Made by a program: the position numbers and the translations under genes. Shown here piece after piece: positions 49,069 through 60,883 of a stretch of DNA of 64,000 nt (its first letter is position 1; each line of letters opens with the position of its first letter). Source of the stretch: Streptomyces echinoruber (lineage in GTDB: Bacteria; Actinomycetota; Actinomycetes; Streptomycetales; Streptomycetaceae); assembly GCF_014651135.1 (NCBI RefSeq), contig NZ_BMWH01000024.1, positions 10,819 to 74,818 on the forward strand, given 5' to 3'. Below the pieces are notes generated by a model. It was not told the origin of the DNA and did not search any database. It saw nothing but the letters and a program-made list of their open reading frames with translations.

Positions 49069-49509
49069 GTGGCTGCCCGCAACACGGCCCGCAAGCGTGC
49101 CTTCCAGATCCTCTTCGAGAGCGACCAGCGGGGCGCCGACGTCCTGACCGTCCTCGCCGACTGGATCCGGCACTCCCGGACCGACCCCCATCGGCAGCCG
49201 CCGGTGAGCGAGTACACGATGCGGCTGGTCGAGGGCTACGCCCCGCGCGCCAAGCGCATCGACGAGCTGATCGCCCAGTACTCGGTCGGCTGGACGCTGG
49301 ACCGGATGCCGGTCGTCGACCGCAACATCCTGCGCCTGGGCGCCTACGAGCTGATCTGGGTGGACGAGACGCCCGACGCCGTCGTCATCGACGAGATGGT
49401 GCAGCTCGCGAAGGAGTTCTCCACGGACGAGTCGCCCGGGTTCGTCAACGGCCTGCTCGGCCGGCTCAAGGAGCTCAAGCCCCAGCTGCGTCGCGACGAC
49501 GAGGTCTGA
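49069..49509 (+). CDS. nusB: Transcription antitermination factor NusB
   Basis: A 146-residue, all-helical protein that binds boxA RNA with NusE in rRNA antitermination. Conserved segments are ARKRAFQILFESD, MPVVDRNILRLGAYEL and VVIDEMVQLAKEFSTDESPGFVNGLLG. The GTG start lies directly after the efp stop, in one operon with it. Confidence 0.96.
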   Translation: MAARNTARKRAFQILFESDQRGADVLTVLADWIRHSRTDPHRQPPVSEYTMRLVEGYAPRAKRIDELIAQYSVGWTLDRMPVVDRNILRLGAYELIWVDETPDAVVIDEMVQLAKEFSTDESPGFVNGLLGRLKELKPQLRRDDEV

Positions 49510-49525
49510 GAAACGGTCCCACACA

Positions 49526-49569
49526 CGCCGAGGGGCCCCGCGGCCACCGTGCCGCGGTGCCCCTCGGCG
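49526..49569. terminator. Terminator after nusB
   Basis: CGCCGAGGGGC (49526-49536) pairs perfectly with GCCCCTCGGCG (49559-49569). An inner ccgcgg (49538-49543) pairs with ccgcgg (49552-49557). It is about 16 bases after the nusB stop and may also serve minus-strand bldD. Confidence 0.88.
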
Positions 49570-49767
49570 TCCCGCCGCCCCGAGGTCTGTCCCGGCCGCG
49601 GCGGGGAGGGTGCCTTCCCCCGGTGGTCCCCCGGTAGGCGGAGAGGGCGCCCCGCACACCGAAACGCCGCCGGGGCGGCCCGAACCAGACGGTTCCGGCC
49701 ACCCCGGCGGCACGTTTCTGCTCTGTGCTGCTCTGTCCTGTTCTGTTCCTGCCCGCCCGTCGAGCGG

Positions 49768-50271
49768 TCAGCCCTCCTCGTGGGCGGCGACGGCGCGCCG
49801 CGCGTCCGCGTTCAGCACGCCCCAGCTGATCAGCTGCTCGGTCAGGACCGAGGGCGACTGGTCGTAGATCACGGCGAGGGTGCGCAGGTCGTCCTGGCGG
49901 ATGGAGAGCACCTTGCCGTTGTAGTCGCCGCGCTGCGACTGGATCGTCGCCGCGTAGCGCTGCAGGGGGCCCGCCTTCTCGGACGGGACGGTCGCCAGCC
50001 GCTCCAGGTCCAGGACGAGCTTCGGCGGCGGCTCCGCGGCACCGCCCGGAGTGGTGCCCGGCAGCAGCTCCTGCACCGGCACGCCGTAGAAGTCCGCCAG
50101 CTCGGCGAGGCGCTGCACGGTCACGGCCCGGTCGCCGCGCTCGTACGAACCGACCACGACCGCCTTCCAGCGTCCCTGGGACTTCTCCTCGACACCGTGG
50201 AGGGAAAGGCCCTGCTGGGTGCGGATGGCCCGGAGCTTGGCCCCGAGCTGTTTGGCGTATTCGCTGGACAT
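49768..50271 (-). CDS. bldD: Developmental repressor BldD
   Basis: A 167-residue master repressor of sporulation genes in Streptomyces. The N-terminal helix-turn-helix (residues 4-70, including LGAKLRAIRTQQGLSLHGVE) binds DNA. The C-terminal domain has the c-di-GMP signature Arg114-Gly-Asp116 with Arg125-Gln-Asp-Asp128. The protein is nearly identical, from memory, to S. coelicolor BldD, and an in-frame upstream GTG was ignored because the known protein starts at MSSEYAKQ. A likely autoregulatory operator lies upstream. Confidence 0.97.
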   Translation of the reverse strand: MSSEYAKQLGAKLRAIRTQQGLSLHGVEEKSQGRWKAVVVGSYERGDRAVTVQRLAELADFYGVPVQELLPGTTPGGAAEPPPKLVLDLERLATVPSEKAGPLQRYAATIQSQRGDYNGKVLSIRQDDLRTLAVIYDQSPSVLTEQLISWGVLNADARRAVAAHEEG

Positions 50272-50316
50272 ATGGCTCCCGGACACTGTGTCGACGCGGA
50301 ACGGGCCGCGCGGCTG

Positions 50317-50336
50317 GTAACTCACTGTGAGGTTAC
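50317..50336 (-). promoter_or_regulatory. Likely BldD operator upstream of bldD
   Basis: The near-palindrome gtaac-tcac-t-gtga-g-gttac lies 46-65 bases before the bldD start. Its inner TCAC/GTGA halves match the half-sites reported for BldD boxes (AGTGA...TCAC). bldD is known to repress its own gene. Confidence 0.6.
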
Positions 50337-50453
50337 GCAGCGTTACTCTGCCGCGTCAAGCCGAATGGTCCACACCGACTCTCCCGCACCGGCGGCGCAC
50401 CGCTGGGCCGGACGGGTGACACGGGGGCGGGGAGGGGCGCCGGCGGAGCCTGC

Positions 50454-50459
50454 TACCGT
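50454..50459 (+). promoter_or_regulatory. Candidate -10 element of the pyr operon promoter
   Basis: TACCGT fits the TAnnnT pattern and would start transcription near 50466, giving a leader of about 58 bases that contains the whole PyrR-binding hairpin. No good -35 hexamer is visible. Confidence 0.5.
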
Positions 50460-50473
50460 GGGGGCGTACTGCA

Positions 50474-50515
50474 GACGTCCTTTAAGGTCCGTCCCGTGAG
50501 GCGGAGAAGGAGGTC
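50474..50515 (+). promoter_or_regulatory. PyrR-binding RNA element that hides the pyrR ribosome binding site
   Basis: The leader reads cctttaaggtccgtcccgtg then aggcggagaagga, matching the PyrR-binding loop of Bacillus pyr leaders (CUUUAA, GUCC, GAGGC, AGAAGGA). GACGTCCTT (50474-50482) is complementary at 8 of 9 bases to AAGGAGGTC (50507-50515), which is the Shine-Dalgarno sequence. PyrR bound to the loop would stabilise the hairpin and block translation, as reported for mycobacterial pyrR. Confidence 0.8.
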
Positions 50516-50523
50516 CTTTTCCC

Positions 50524-51099
50524 ATGGACACGCAGGCGTCCCCTGCCAGGCCCGTCCTCGAGGCCCCTGATATCGCGCGGGTGCTCACCCGTATCGCCCA
50601 CGAGATCGTCGAACGCGCCAAGGGCGCCGACGACGTCGTCCTCCTCGGCATCCCGACCCGGGGTGTCTTCCTCGCCCAGCGGCTCGCCGCCAAGCTCGAG
50701 CGGATCACCGAGCGCAAGGTTCCCTGCGGCTCGCTGGACATCACCATGTACCGCGACGACCTGCGCATGCAGCCGCCGCGTGCGCTGGCCCGCACCGACA
50801 TCCCCGGTGACGGCATCGACGGCAAGCTGGTCGTCCTCGTCGACGACGTGCTCTTCTCCGGCCGCACCATCCGCGCCGCCCTCGACGCCCTGAACGACAT
50901 CGGGCGCCCGCGCGCGGTGCAGCTCGCGGTCCTCGTCGACCGCGGCCACCGCGAACTGCCCATCCGCGCCGACTACGTCGGCAAGAACCTCCCGACGTCG
51001 CTGCGGGAGACGGTCAAGGTCCAGCTCGCCGAGGAGGACGGCCGCGACACCGTGCTGCTCGGCGCCAAACCGGCCACCCCGGGCGAGCGGCAGCACTGA
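50524..51099 (+). CDS. pyrR: Pyrimidine operon regulator / uracil phosphoribosyltransferase PyrR
   Basis: A 191-residue phosphoribosyltransferase-fold protein. The PRPP motif LVVLVDDVLFSGRTIRAAL is intact. RNA-binding basic residues are expected in the dimer face (TMYRDDL, RTD). It senses UMP/UTP and controls the pyr operon by binding the leader element just upstream. It is the first gene of the pyrimidine operon; pyrB begins 107 bases later. Confidence 0.96.
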   Translation: MDTQASPARPVLEAPDIARVLTRIAHEIVERAKGADDVVLLGIPTRGVFLAQRLAAKLERITERKVPCGSLDITMYRDDLRMQPPRALARTDIPGDGIDGKLVVLVDDVLFSGRTIRAALDALNDIGRPRAVQLAVLVDRGHRELPIRADYVGKNLPTSLRETVKVQLAEEDGRDTVLLGAKPATPGERQH

Positions 51100-51206
51100 C
51101 CCGCCCCGGCGTACGCGCGTCACCGCCGTACGTCCCGCGCGTGCGCCCCACCCTGTCCGCCCGCGCCCGAAATCTCCCGCATGACCTGCCTTACGGAGCC
51201 TGACAG

Positions 51207-52184
51207 ATGCAGCGCCATCTCATCTCGGCCGCCGACCTCACCCGTGACGACGCCGTCCTGATCCTCGACACCGCCGAGGAGATGTCCCGGGTCGCCGACC
51301 GGCCGATCAAGAAGCTGCCGACCCTGCGCGGCCGCACCGTCGTCAACCTCTTCTTCGAGGACTCCACCCGGACCCGGATCTCCTTCGAGGCCGCCGAGAA
51401 GCGGCTGTCCGCGGACGTGATCAACTTCTCCGCCAAGGGCTCCAGCGTGTCCAAGGGCGAGTCCTTGAAGGACACCGCCCAGACCCTGGAGGCGATGGGC
51501 GTCGACGCCGTCGTCATCCGGCACGGCGCCTCCGGCGCGCCCTACCGCCTGGCCAACTCCGGCTGGATCGACGCCGCCGTCATCAACGCCGGCGACGGCA
51601 CCCACCAGCACCCCACCCAGGCCCTCCTGGACGCCTTCACCATGCGCCGCCGGCTCATCGGCCGGGACGCCGGGCTCGGCCAGGACCTGTCCGGCAAGCG
51701 CGTCACCATCGTCGGCGACATCCTGCACAGCCGGGTCGCCCGCTCCAACGTCGACCTGCTGCACACCCTCGGCGCCGAGGTCACCCTGGTCGCCCCGCCC
51801 ACCCTGCTGCCGGTCGGCGTCGAGACCTGGCCCTGCGCGGTGTCGTACGACCTCGACGCGGCGCTGCCCAAGTGCGACGCGGTGATGATGCTGCGCGTCC
51901 AGCGCGAGCGGATGAACGCCGCGTTCTTCCCGACCGAGCGCGAGTACTCCCGCCGCTACGGCCTCGACGGCGACCGCATGGCGAAGCTGCCCGAGCACGC
52001 CGTCGTCATGCACCCTGGGCCCATGGTCCGCGGCATGGAGATCACCGCCGAGGTCGCCGACTCCGGCCGCTGCACCGCCGTCGAACAGGTCACCAACGGC
52101 GTGTCCATCCGGATGGCCGTCCTCTACCTGCTGCTCGGCGGCAACGAACCCGCCGTCGCCCCCACCCGTACCGAGGAGAAGTGA
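51207..52184 (+). CDS. pyrB: Aspartate carbamoyltransferase catalytic subunit
   Basis: A 325-residue enzyme joining carbamoyl phosphate and aspartate. The carbamoyl-phosphate motif FFEDSTRTR, KGSSVSKGESL, the HPTQ motif and HPGPM are all present. No pyrI regulatory subunit gene follows, as is usual in actinobacteria. pyrC starts five bases after its stop. Confidence 0.97.
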   Translation: MQRHLISAADLTRDDAVLILDTAEEMSRVADRPIKKLPTLRGRTVVNLFFEDSTRTRISFEAAEKRLSADVINFSAKGSSVSKGESLKDTAQTLEAMGVDAVVIRHGASGAPYRLANSGWIDAAVINAGDGTHQHPTQALLDAFTMRRRLIGRDAGLGQDLSGKRVTIVGDILHSRVARSNVDLLHTLGAEVTLVAPPTLLPVGVETWPCAVSYDLDAALPKCDAVMMLRVQRERMNAAFFPTEREYSRRYGLDGDRMAKLPEHAVVMHPGPMVRGMEITAEVADSGRCTAVEQVTNGVSIRMAVLYLLLGGNEPAVAPTRTEEK

Positions 52185-52189
52185 CGTAC

Positions 52190-53476
52190 ATGAGCAAGAC
52201 CCTGATCCGTGGTGCGAAGGTGCTCGGCGGCGCGCCGCAGGACGTCCTGATCGACGGCGAGACCATCGCCGAGGTGGGCGAGAACCTGTCCGCCGAGGGC
52301 GCCCGGGTCGTCGAGGCCGACGGCAAGGTGCTGCTGCCGGGCCTGGTCGACCTGCACACCCACCTGCGCGAGCCGGGCCGCGAGGACTCCGAGACCGTGC
52401 TGACCGGCACCCGGGCGGCGGCGAGCGGCGGCTACACCGCCGTGTTCGCCATGGCCAACACCTTCCCCGTCGCCGACACCGCCGGCGTCGTCGAGCAGGT
52501 CTGGCGGCTGGGCCGCGAGCACGGCTACTGCGACGTGCGGCCGGTCGGCGCCGTCACCGTCGGCCTGGAGGGCAAGCAGCTCGCCGAGCTGGGCGCCATG
52601 CACGACTCGGCCGCCGGGGTCACCGTCTTCTCCGACGACGGCAAGTGCGTCGACGACGCCGTGATCATGCGGCGGGCGCTGGAGTACGTGAAGGCCTTCG
52701 ACGGCGTCGTCGCGCAGCACGCGCAGGAGCCGCGGCTGACCGAGGGCGCCCAGATGAACGAGGGCGTCGTCTCCGCCGAGCTGGGCCTGGGCGGCTGGCC
52801 GGCCGTCGCCGAGGAGTCGATCATCGCGCGGGACGTGCTGCTCGCCGACCACGTCGGCTCCCGCGTCCACATCTGCCATCTGTCCACCGCCGGTTCGGTG
52901 GAGATCGTGCGCTGGGCCAAGTCCCGCGGCATCCGGGTCACCGCCGAGGTCACCCCGCACCACCTGCTGCTCACCGATGAGCTGGTGCGCACCTACAACC
53001 CGGTCTACAAGGTCAACCCGCCGCTGCGCACCGAGCGTGACGTCATGGCGCTGCGCGAGGCGCTCGCCGACGGCACGATCGACATCGTCGCCACCGACCA
53101 CGCCCCGCACCCGCAGGAGGACAAGGACTGCGAGTGGGCCGCGGCCGCCATGGGCATGATCGGCCTGGAGACGGCCCTGTCGGTGGTCCAGGAGACCATG
53201 GTCGACACCGGCCTGCTCGACTGGGCCGGCGTCGCCGACCGCATGTCCTTCGCGCCCGCGCGCATCGGACGGGCCCACGGCCACGGCCGCCCCGTCTCGG
53301 CAGGTGAGCCCGCCAACCTCACCCTGGTCGACCCGGCATACCGTGGGCGGGTGGACCCCGCGGGCTTCGCCTCGCGCAGCCGCAACACCCCCTACGAGGG
53401 CCGTGAGCTGCCGGGCCGTGTCACCCACACGTGGCTCCGGGGCAAGGCCACGCTCGTCGACGGGAAGCTCACGTGA
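52190..53476 (+). CDS. pyrC: Dihydroorotase
   Basis: A 428-residue class I dihydroorotase that closes the dihydroorotate ring. The zinc-binding DLHTHLREPG, the ligands in HICHLSTAGS and the catalytic Asp region VATDHAPHP are visible. The stop overlaps the next start (GTGA at 53473), so the following membrane protein is coupled to it. Confidence 0.96.
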   Translation: MSKTLIRGAKVLGGAPQDVLIDGETIAEVGENLSAEGARVVEADGKVLLPGLVDLHTHLREPGREDSETVLTGTRAAASGGYTAVFAMANTFPVADTAGVVEQVWRLGREHGYCDVRPVGAVTVGLEGKQLAELGAMHDSAAGVTVFSDDGKCVDDAVIMRRALEYVKAFDGVVAQHAQEPRLTEGAQMNEGVVSAELGLGGWPAVAEESIIARDVLLADHVGSRVHICHLSTAGSVEIVRWAKSRGIRVTAEVTPHHLLLTDELVRTYNPVYKVNPPLRTERDVMALREALADGTIDIVATDHAPHPQEDKDCEWAAAAMGMIGLETALSVVQETMVDTGLLDWAGVADRMSFAPARIGRAHGHGRPVSAGEPANLTLVDPAYRGRVDPAGFASRSRNTPYEGRELPGRVTHTWLRGKATLVDGKLT

Positions 53477-54048
53477 CACCTGCACTCCTCACCGCCGCGG
53501 CCACGACGGGGAAATCCGCCCCGGTCACCGACTGGACCGCCCGCATCGGCTGGCTGGTCGGCCTCGCCCTCTTCGTCGCGCTCGTCTACTGGCTGATGCG
53601 CGAGGGCTGGAAGTGGCGCGCCACGCTCCAGGGCGACCTGCCCGAACTGCCGGCCGCGCCGCAGCAGACCGGCCCGGTGAAGCTCACCATGACCGGCCGC
53701 TACCACGGCTCCACCACCGCCCACCAGTGGCTGGACCGCATCGTCGCGCACGGCCTGGGCGCCCGCAGCCGCGTCGAGCTCACCCTGACGGACGCCGGAC
53801 TGGACGTCGTGCGCCCCGGGGCGACGGACTTCTTCGTCCCGGCCGCGCAGCTGCGCGGGGCCCGGCTCGACAAGGGCATCGCCGGCAAGGTCCTCACCGA
53901 GGGCGGCCTGCTGGTCGTGACGTGGGCGCACGGCGACAAGCTGATCGACTCCGGGTTCCGCTCCGACCGGGCGGCCGAGCACCGGGAGTGGGTCGACACC
54001 CTGAACCAGATGATCACCACGAGGGAAACGGAAGGCGCCGAACGATGA
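53473..54048 (+). CDS. Membrane protein of the pyrimidine operon (PH-like domain)
   Basis: A 191-residue protein with a single transmembrane segment (about residues 22-42, IGWLVGLALFVALVYWLM). The soluble C-terminal domain is strand-rich (VKLTMTGRYHG, SRVELTLTDAGLDVVRP, GGLLVVTWAHGDKLIDSGFR) and looks like a bacterial PH-like fold. A homologue sits at the same place, between pyrC and carA, in Mycobacterium (Rv1382). It overlaps both neighbours by four bases. Its role in the operon is unknown; anchoring of pathway enzymes is only speculation. Confidence 0.85.
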   Translation: MTPALLTAAATTGKSAPVTDWTARIGWLVGLALFVALVYWLMREGWKWRATLQGDLPELPAAPQQTGPVKLTMTGRYHGSTTAHQWLDRIVAHGLGARSRVELTLTDAGLDVVRPGATDFFVPAAQLRGARLDKGIAGKVLTEGGLLVVTWAHGDKLIDSGFRSDRAAEHREWVDTLNQMITTRETEGAER

Positions 54049-55191
54049 CGACCTCCACCAGCGCAACCGCTGCCGGAAAGCGGGCGCTTCCCGCCGTGCT
54101 CGTCCTGGAGGACGGCCGCACCTTCCGCGGCCGCGCCTACGGGGCCGTGGGGGAGACCTTCGGCGAGGCCGTCTTCTCCACCGGCATGACCGGCTACCAG
54201 GAGACCCTGACCGACCCGTCCTACCACCGCCAGGTCGTCGTCATGACCGCCCCGCACGTGGGCAACACCGGCGTCAACGACGAGGACCCCGAGTCGAAGC
54301 GGATCTGGGTCGCCGGCTACGTGGTGCGCGACCCCGCGCGCGTGCCCTCCAGCTGGCGCGCCAAGCGCACCCTGGACGAGGAGCTGGCCGCGCAGGGCGT
54401 CGTCGGCATCGCCGGCATCGACACCCGCGCCCTCACCCGCCACCTGCGCGAACGCGGCGCCATGCGCGTCGGCATCTTCTCCGGCGACGCGATCGCGGAC
54501 GAGGACACGCTCCTCGCGCGGGTGCGGCAGGCGCCCCCGATGAAGGGCGCCGACCTGTCCGCCGAGGTCGCCACCACCGAGCCGTACGTCGTCCCCGCGA
54601 TCGGTGAGAAGAGGCTGACCGTCGCCGCCGTCGACCTCGGCATCAAGGGCATGACCCCGCACCGCATGGCCGAGCGCGGCATCGAGGTGCACGTCCTGCC
54701 CGCCACCGCCACCCTGGAGGACGTGTACGCGGTCGATCCCGACGGGGTGTTCTTCTCCAACGGCCCCGGCGACCCCGCCACCGCCGACCACCCCGTCTCG
54801 GTCATGCGGGGCGTCCTGGAGCGCGGCACGCCGCTGTTCGGGATCTGCTTCGGCAACCAGATCCTCGGCCGCGCCCTCGGCTTCGGCACCTACAAGCTGA
54901 AGTACGGCCACCGCGGCATCAACCAGCCGGTGCAGGACCGCACGACCGGCAAGGTCGAGATCACCGCGCACAACCACGGCTTCGCCGTCGACGCCCCGCT
55001 CGACAAGGTCTCCGACACCCCCTACGGCCGCGCCGAGGTCTCCCACGTCTGCCTCAACGACAACGTGGTGGAGGGCCTGCGCCTCCTCGACAAGCCGGCC
55101 TTCAGCGTCCAGTACCACCCCGAAGCGGCCGCGGGACCCCACGACGCCGCCTACCTGTTCGACCGCTTCGTCACCCTGATGGAGGGCCAGC

Positions 55192-55199
<8 letters not shown>
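54045..55199 (+). CDS. carA: Carbamoyl-phosphate synthase small (glutaminase) subunit
   Basis: A 384-residue subunit that hydrolyses glutamine and channels ammonia to CarB. The N-terminal domain (LVLEDGRTFRGRAYG, FSTGMTGYQETLTDPSY) is typical. The class I amidotransferase triad is Cys268 (GICFGNQ) with His358 and Glu360 (QYHPEA). It overlaps its upstream neighbour by four bases and carB by eight. Confidence 0.97.
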
Positions 55200-58500
<3,301 letters not shown>

Positions 58501-58508
58501 CAGCCGAC

Positions 58509-58538
58509 GAGGGGGACACCGCAGGCGGTGTCCCCCTC
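58509..58538 (+). terminator. Hairpin between carB and pyrD
   Basis: A 14-bp perfect inverted repeat, 58509-58522 with 58525-58538, lies eight bases after carB and 28 bases before pyrD. It is inside the operon, so it may lower rather than stop expression of pyrD-pyrF, or protect the carB mRNA end. Confidence 0.75.
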
Positions 58539-58566
58539 CTCATGAGGACCCGGGACGACTCCTTAC

Positions 58567-59673
58567 ATGTACAAGCTCCTCTTCCGCCTGGTCTTCCGGC
58601 GGATGGACCCCGAGCAGGCCCACCACCTGGCCTTCCGCTGGATCCGGCTGGCCGCCCGCATCCCGGTGCTGCGCACCTTCCTCGCCGCCGCGCTCGCGCC
58701 CCGCCACCCGGAGCTGCGCACCGAGGCGTTCGGGCTGCGCATGCACGGCCCCTTCGGGCTCGCCGCCGGTTTCGACAAGAACGCCGTCGGCATCGACGGC
58801 CTGGCGATGCTCGGCTTCGACCACGTCGAGATCGGCACCGTCACCGGCGAGCCGCAGCCCGGCAACCCCCCGAAGCGGCTGTTCCGGCTGGTCGCCGACC
58901 GCGCCCTGATCAACCGCATGGGCTTCAACAACGACGGCTCGCTCGCCGTCGCCGCCCGCCTGGCCTCCCGCCGGCCGGTGTTCCGGACGGTCGTCGGCGT
59001 CAACATCGGCAAGACCAAGGCCGTCCCCGAGGCCGAGGCCGTCGCCGACTACGTCAAGTCCGCCGAGCGCCTCGCGCCGTACGCCGACTACCTGGTCGTC
59101 AACGTCTCCTCCCCGAACACGCCCGGCCTGCGCGACCTGCAGGCCGTCGAGCACCTGCGGCCCCTGCTGACGGCCGTGCGCGAGGCCGCCGACCGCGCGG
59201 TGCCCGGCCGCCGCGTGCCGCTGCTGGTGAAGATCGCGCCCGACCTCGCCGACGAGGACATCGACGCCGTCGCCGACCTGGCCGTCGACCTCGGCCTGGA
59301 CGGGATCATCGCGACCAACACCACCATCGCGCGCGAGGGCCTCGGCCTGCGGTCGCAGCCGGCCCTGGTCAAGGAGACCGGCGGCCTGTCCGGAGCGCCC
59401 CTGAAGGAGCGCTCCCTGCAGGTGCTGCGCCGCCTGTACGCGCGCGTGGGCGACCGCATCACCCTGGTGGGCGTCGGCGGCATCGAAACCGCCGAGGACG
59501 CCTGGCAGCGCATCCTGGCCGGCGCCACCCTGGTCCAGGGCTACAGCGCCTTCGTCTACCGGGGCCCCTTCTGGGCCCGCACCCTCCACAAGGGGCTCGC
59601 CGCGCGCCTGCGCACCAGCCCGTACGCCACCCTCGCCGACGCGGTCGGCGCCGACACGAGGAAGGCCGCATGA
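58567..59673 (+). CDS. pyrD: Dihydroorotate dehydrogenase (quinone), class 2
   Basis: A 368-residue membrane-associated flavoenzyme passing electrons from dihydroorotate to quinone. The N-terminal amphipathic helices (KLLFRLVFRRMDPEQAHHLAF) form the quinone tunnel typical of class 2. The FMN site (GLAAGFDKNAVG), NRMGFNNDG, the catalytic-Ser loop NVSSPNTPGL and GVGGIETAEDA are intact. ATGA overlaps the pyrF start. Confidence 0.96.
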   Translation: MYKLLFRLVFRRMDPEQAHHLAFRWIRLAARIPVLRTFLAAALAPRHPELRTEAFGLRMHGPFGLAAGFDKNAVGIDGLAMLGFDHVEIGTVTGEPQPGNPPKRLFRLVADRALINRMGFNNDGSLAVAARLASRRPVFRTVVGVNIGKTKAVPEAEAVADYVKSAERLAPYADYLVVNVSSPNTPGLRDLQAVEHLRPLLTAVREAADRAVPGRRVPLLVKIAPDLADEDIDAVADLAVDLGLDGIIATNTTIAREGLGLRSQPALVKETGGLSGAPLKERSLQVLRRLYARVGDRITLVGVGGIETAEDAWQRILAGATLVQGYSAFVYRGPFWARTLHKGLAARLRTSPYATLADAVGADTRKAA

Positions 59674-60572
59674 CCGCCCACCCGTCCCCCGACCACCACC
59701 CCTCAACGGGGCCTTCCGGGCCGCAGACATTTTCCGGAGAGCCCTTCGGAGCCCGCCTGCGCCGTGCCATGGACGAGCGCGGCCCGCTGTGCGTGGGCAT
59801 CGACCCGCACGCCTCCCTGCTCACCGAGTGGGGCCTGAACGACGACGTGGCGGGCCTGGAGCGGTTCAGCCGCACGGTGGTGGAGGCGGTGGCCGACCGG
59901 GTCGCCGTGCTCAAGCCGCAGAGCGCCTTCTTCGAGCGGTTCGGCTCACGCGGGATCGCGGTGCTGGAGACGGTGGTGGCGCAGGCGCGCCAGGCGGGCG
60001 CGCTGGTGGTGACGGACGCCAAGCGCGGCGACATCGGCTCCACCATGGCCGCCTACGCCGAGGCCTTCCTGCACAAGGACGCGCCGCTGTTCTCCGACGC
60101 GCTCACCGTCTCGCCCTACCTCGGCTACGGATCGCTGCGGCCGGCCGTGGAGCTGGCGCGGGAGAGCGGGGCCGGGCTGTTCGTGCTCGCCCTGACCTCC
60201 AACCCGGAGGGCGGCGAGGTGCAGCACGCGGTGCGCGGGGACGGCCGCAGCGTGGGCGCGACCGTGCTGGCGCACCTGGCCGCCGAGAACGCGGGCGAGG
60301 AGCCGCTGGGGTCCTTCGGGGCGGTGGTCGGCGCCACGCTGGGCGACCTGTCGGCGTACGACCTGGCGATCAACGGGCCGCTGCTCGCGCCCGGCATCGG
60401 CGCCCAGGGCGCGACGCCCGCCGACCTTCCCCGGGTCTTCGGGCCGGCGGTGCGCAACGTCGTGCCGAACGTCAGCCGGGGCGTGCTGCGCCACGGCCCC
60501 GGCGTGGCGGCGCTGCGGGCGGCCGCGGAGCGGTTCGCGGAGGAGATCCGGGCCGCGGTGGCGGCGGTCTGA
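59670..60572 (+). CDS. pyrF: Orotidine 5'-phosphate decarboxylase (type 2)
   Basis: A 300-residue decarboxylase making UMP, the last gene of the pyr operon. The catalytic motif DAKRGDIGST is present, with the longer actinobacterial type 2 layout (FGARLRRAMDERGPLCVGIDPH, KPQSAFFERFG). The first 25 residues are a Pro/His/Ser-rich extension. The start overlaps the pyrD stop. Confidence 0.96.
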   Translation: MTAHPSPDHHPSTGPSGPQTFSGEPFGARLRRAMDERGPLCVGIDPHASLLTEWGLNDDVAGLERFSRTVVEAVADRVAVLKPQSAFFERFGSRGIAVLETVVAQARQAGALVVTDAKRGDIGSTMAAYAEAFLHKDAPLFSDALTVSPYLGYGSLRPAVELARESGAGLFVLALTSNPEGGEVQHAVRGDGRSVGATVLAHLAAENAGEEPLGSFGAVVGATLGDLSAYDLAINGPLLAPGIGAQGATPADLPRVFGPAVRNVVPNVSRGVLRHGPGVAALRAAAERFAEEIRAAVAAV

Positions 60573-60664
60573 GGGCTTCGCGGGGGGTGCCCGGGGGCCT
60601 CACGAGCGGGTTTCCGGGGAGCCGCCCGTCTGATTACATCCACAAATCCGGGGCAAAATGTCTT

Positions 60665-60700
60665 AAAAGTCCGTCCTGCCGGAGGCTGACCAGGACTTTT
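60665..60700. terminator. Terminator after pyrF
   Basis: AAAAGTCC (60665-60672) pairs with GGACTTTT (60693-60700). An inner cctg/cagg extends it. Its A/T ends give a T-run on both strands. Confidence 0.7.
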
Positions 60701-60712
60701 CCGCTGTTCTCG

Positions 60713-60741
60713 CTGACTCCGGCGCACTTGCCCGCTAGTCT
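60713..60741 (+). promoter_or_regulatory. Probable housekeeping promoter of the sIHF gene
   Basis: CTGACT (60713-60718) and TAGTCT (60736-60741) are separated by exactly 17 bases, the spacing and pattern of HrdB-type promoters. The predicted leader to the GTG start is about 135 bases. Confidence 0.65.
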
Positions 60742-60883
60742 CCGACGAGTGGGGGCACCTCCCACGCCCTCAAGGCAGGGGGGCGAACGGGCGAGCGTGT
60801 TGCTCGTGGCTCCCCAGGTGTGGGGCGACTAGGTTCCTCACCGGTCCGTATCCGACAGTTCGACAGTCCGAGGTGACGTAGGC

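Larger units (their letters stand above)
60573..60883. other. pyrF-sIHF intergenic region
   Basis: 311 bases, including an unusually AT-rich patch (60630-60715). It holds the pyrF terminator (60665-60700) and the sIHF promoter (60713-60741), and then about 140 bases of leader containing a second TAGGTT (60830-60835) without a matching -35. No gene is seen. Confidence 0.65.

Noticed and set aside
49715..49752. CT-rich repeats (ctctgtgctgctctgtcctg) downstream of bldD
   Set aside because: Short pyrimidine-rich low complexity near a 3' end, with no fixed unit and no link to a function.
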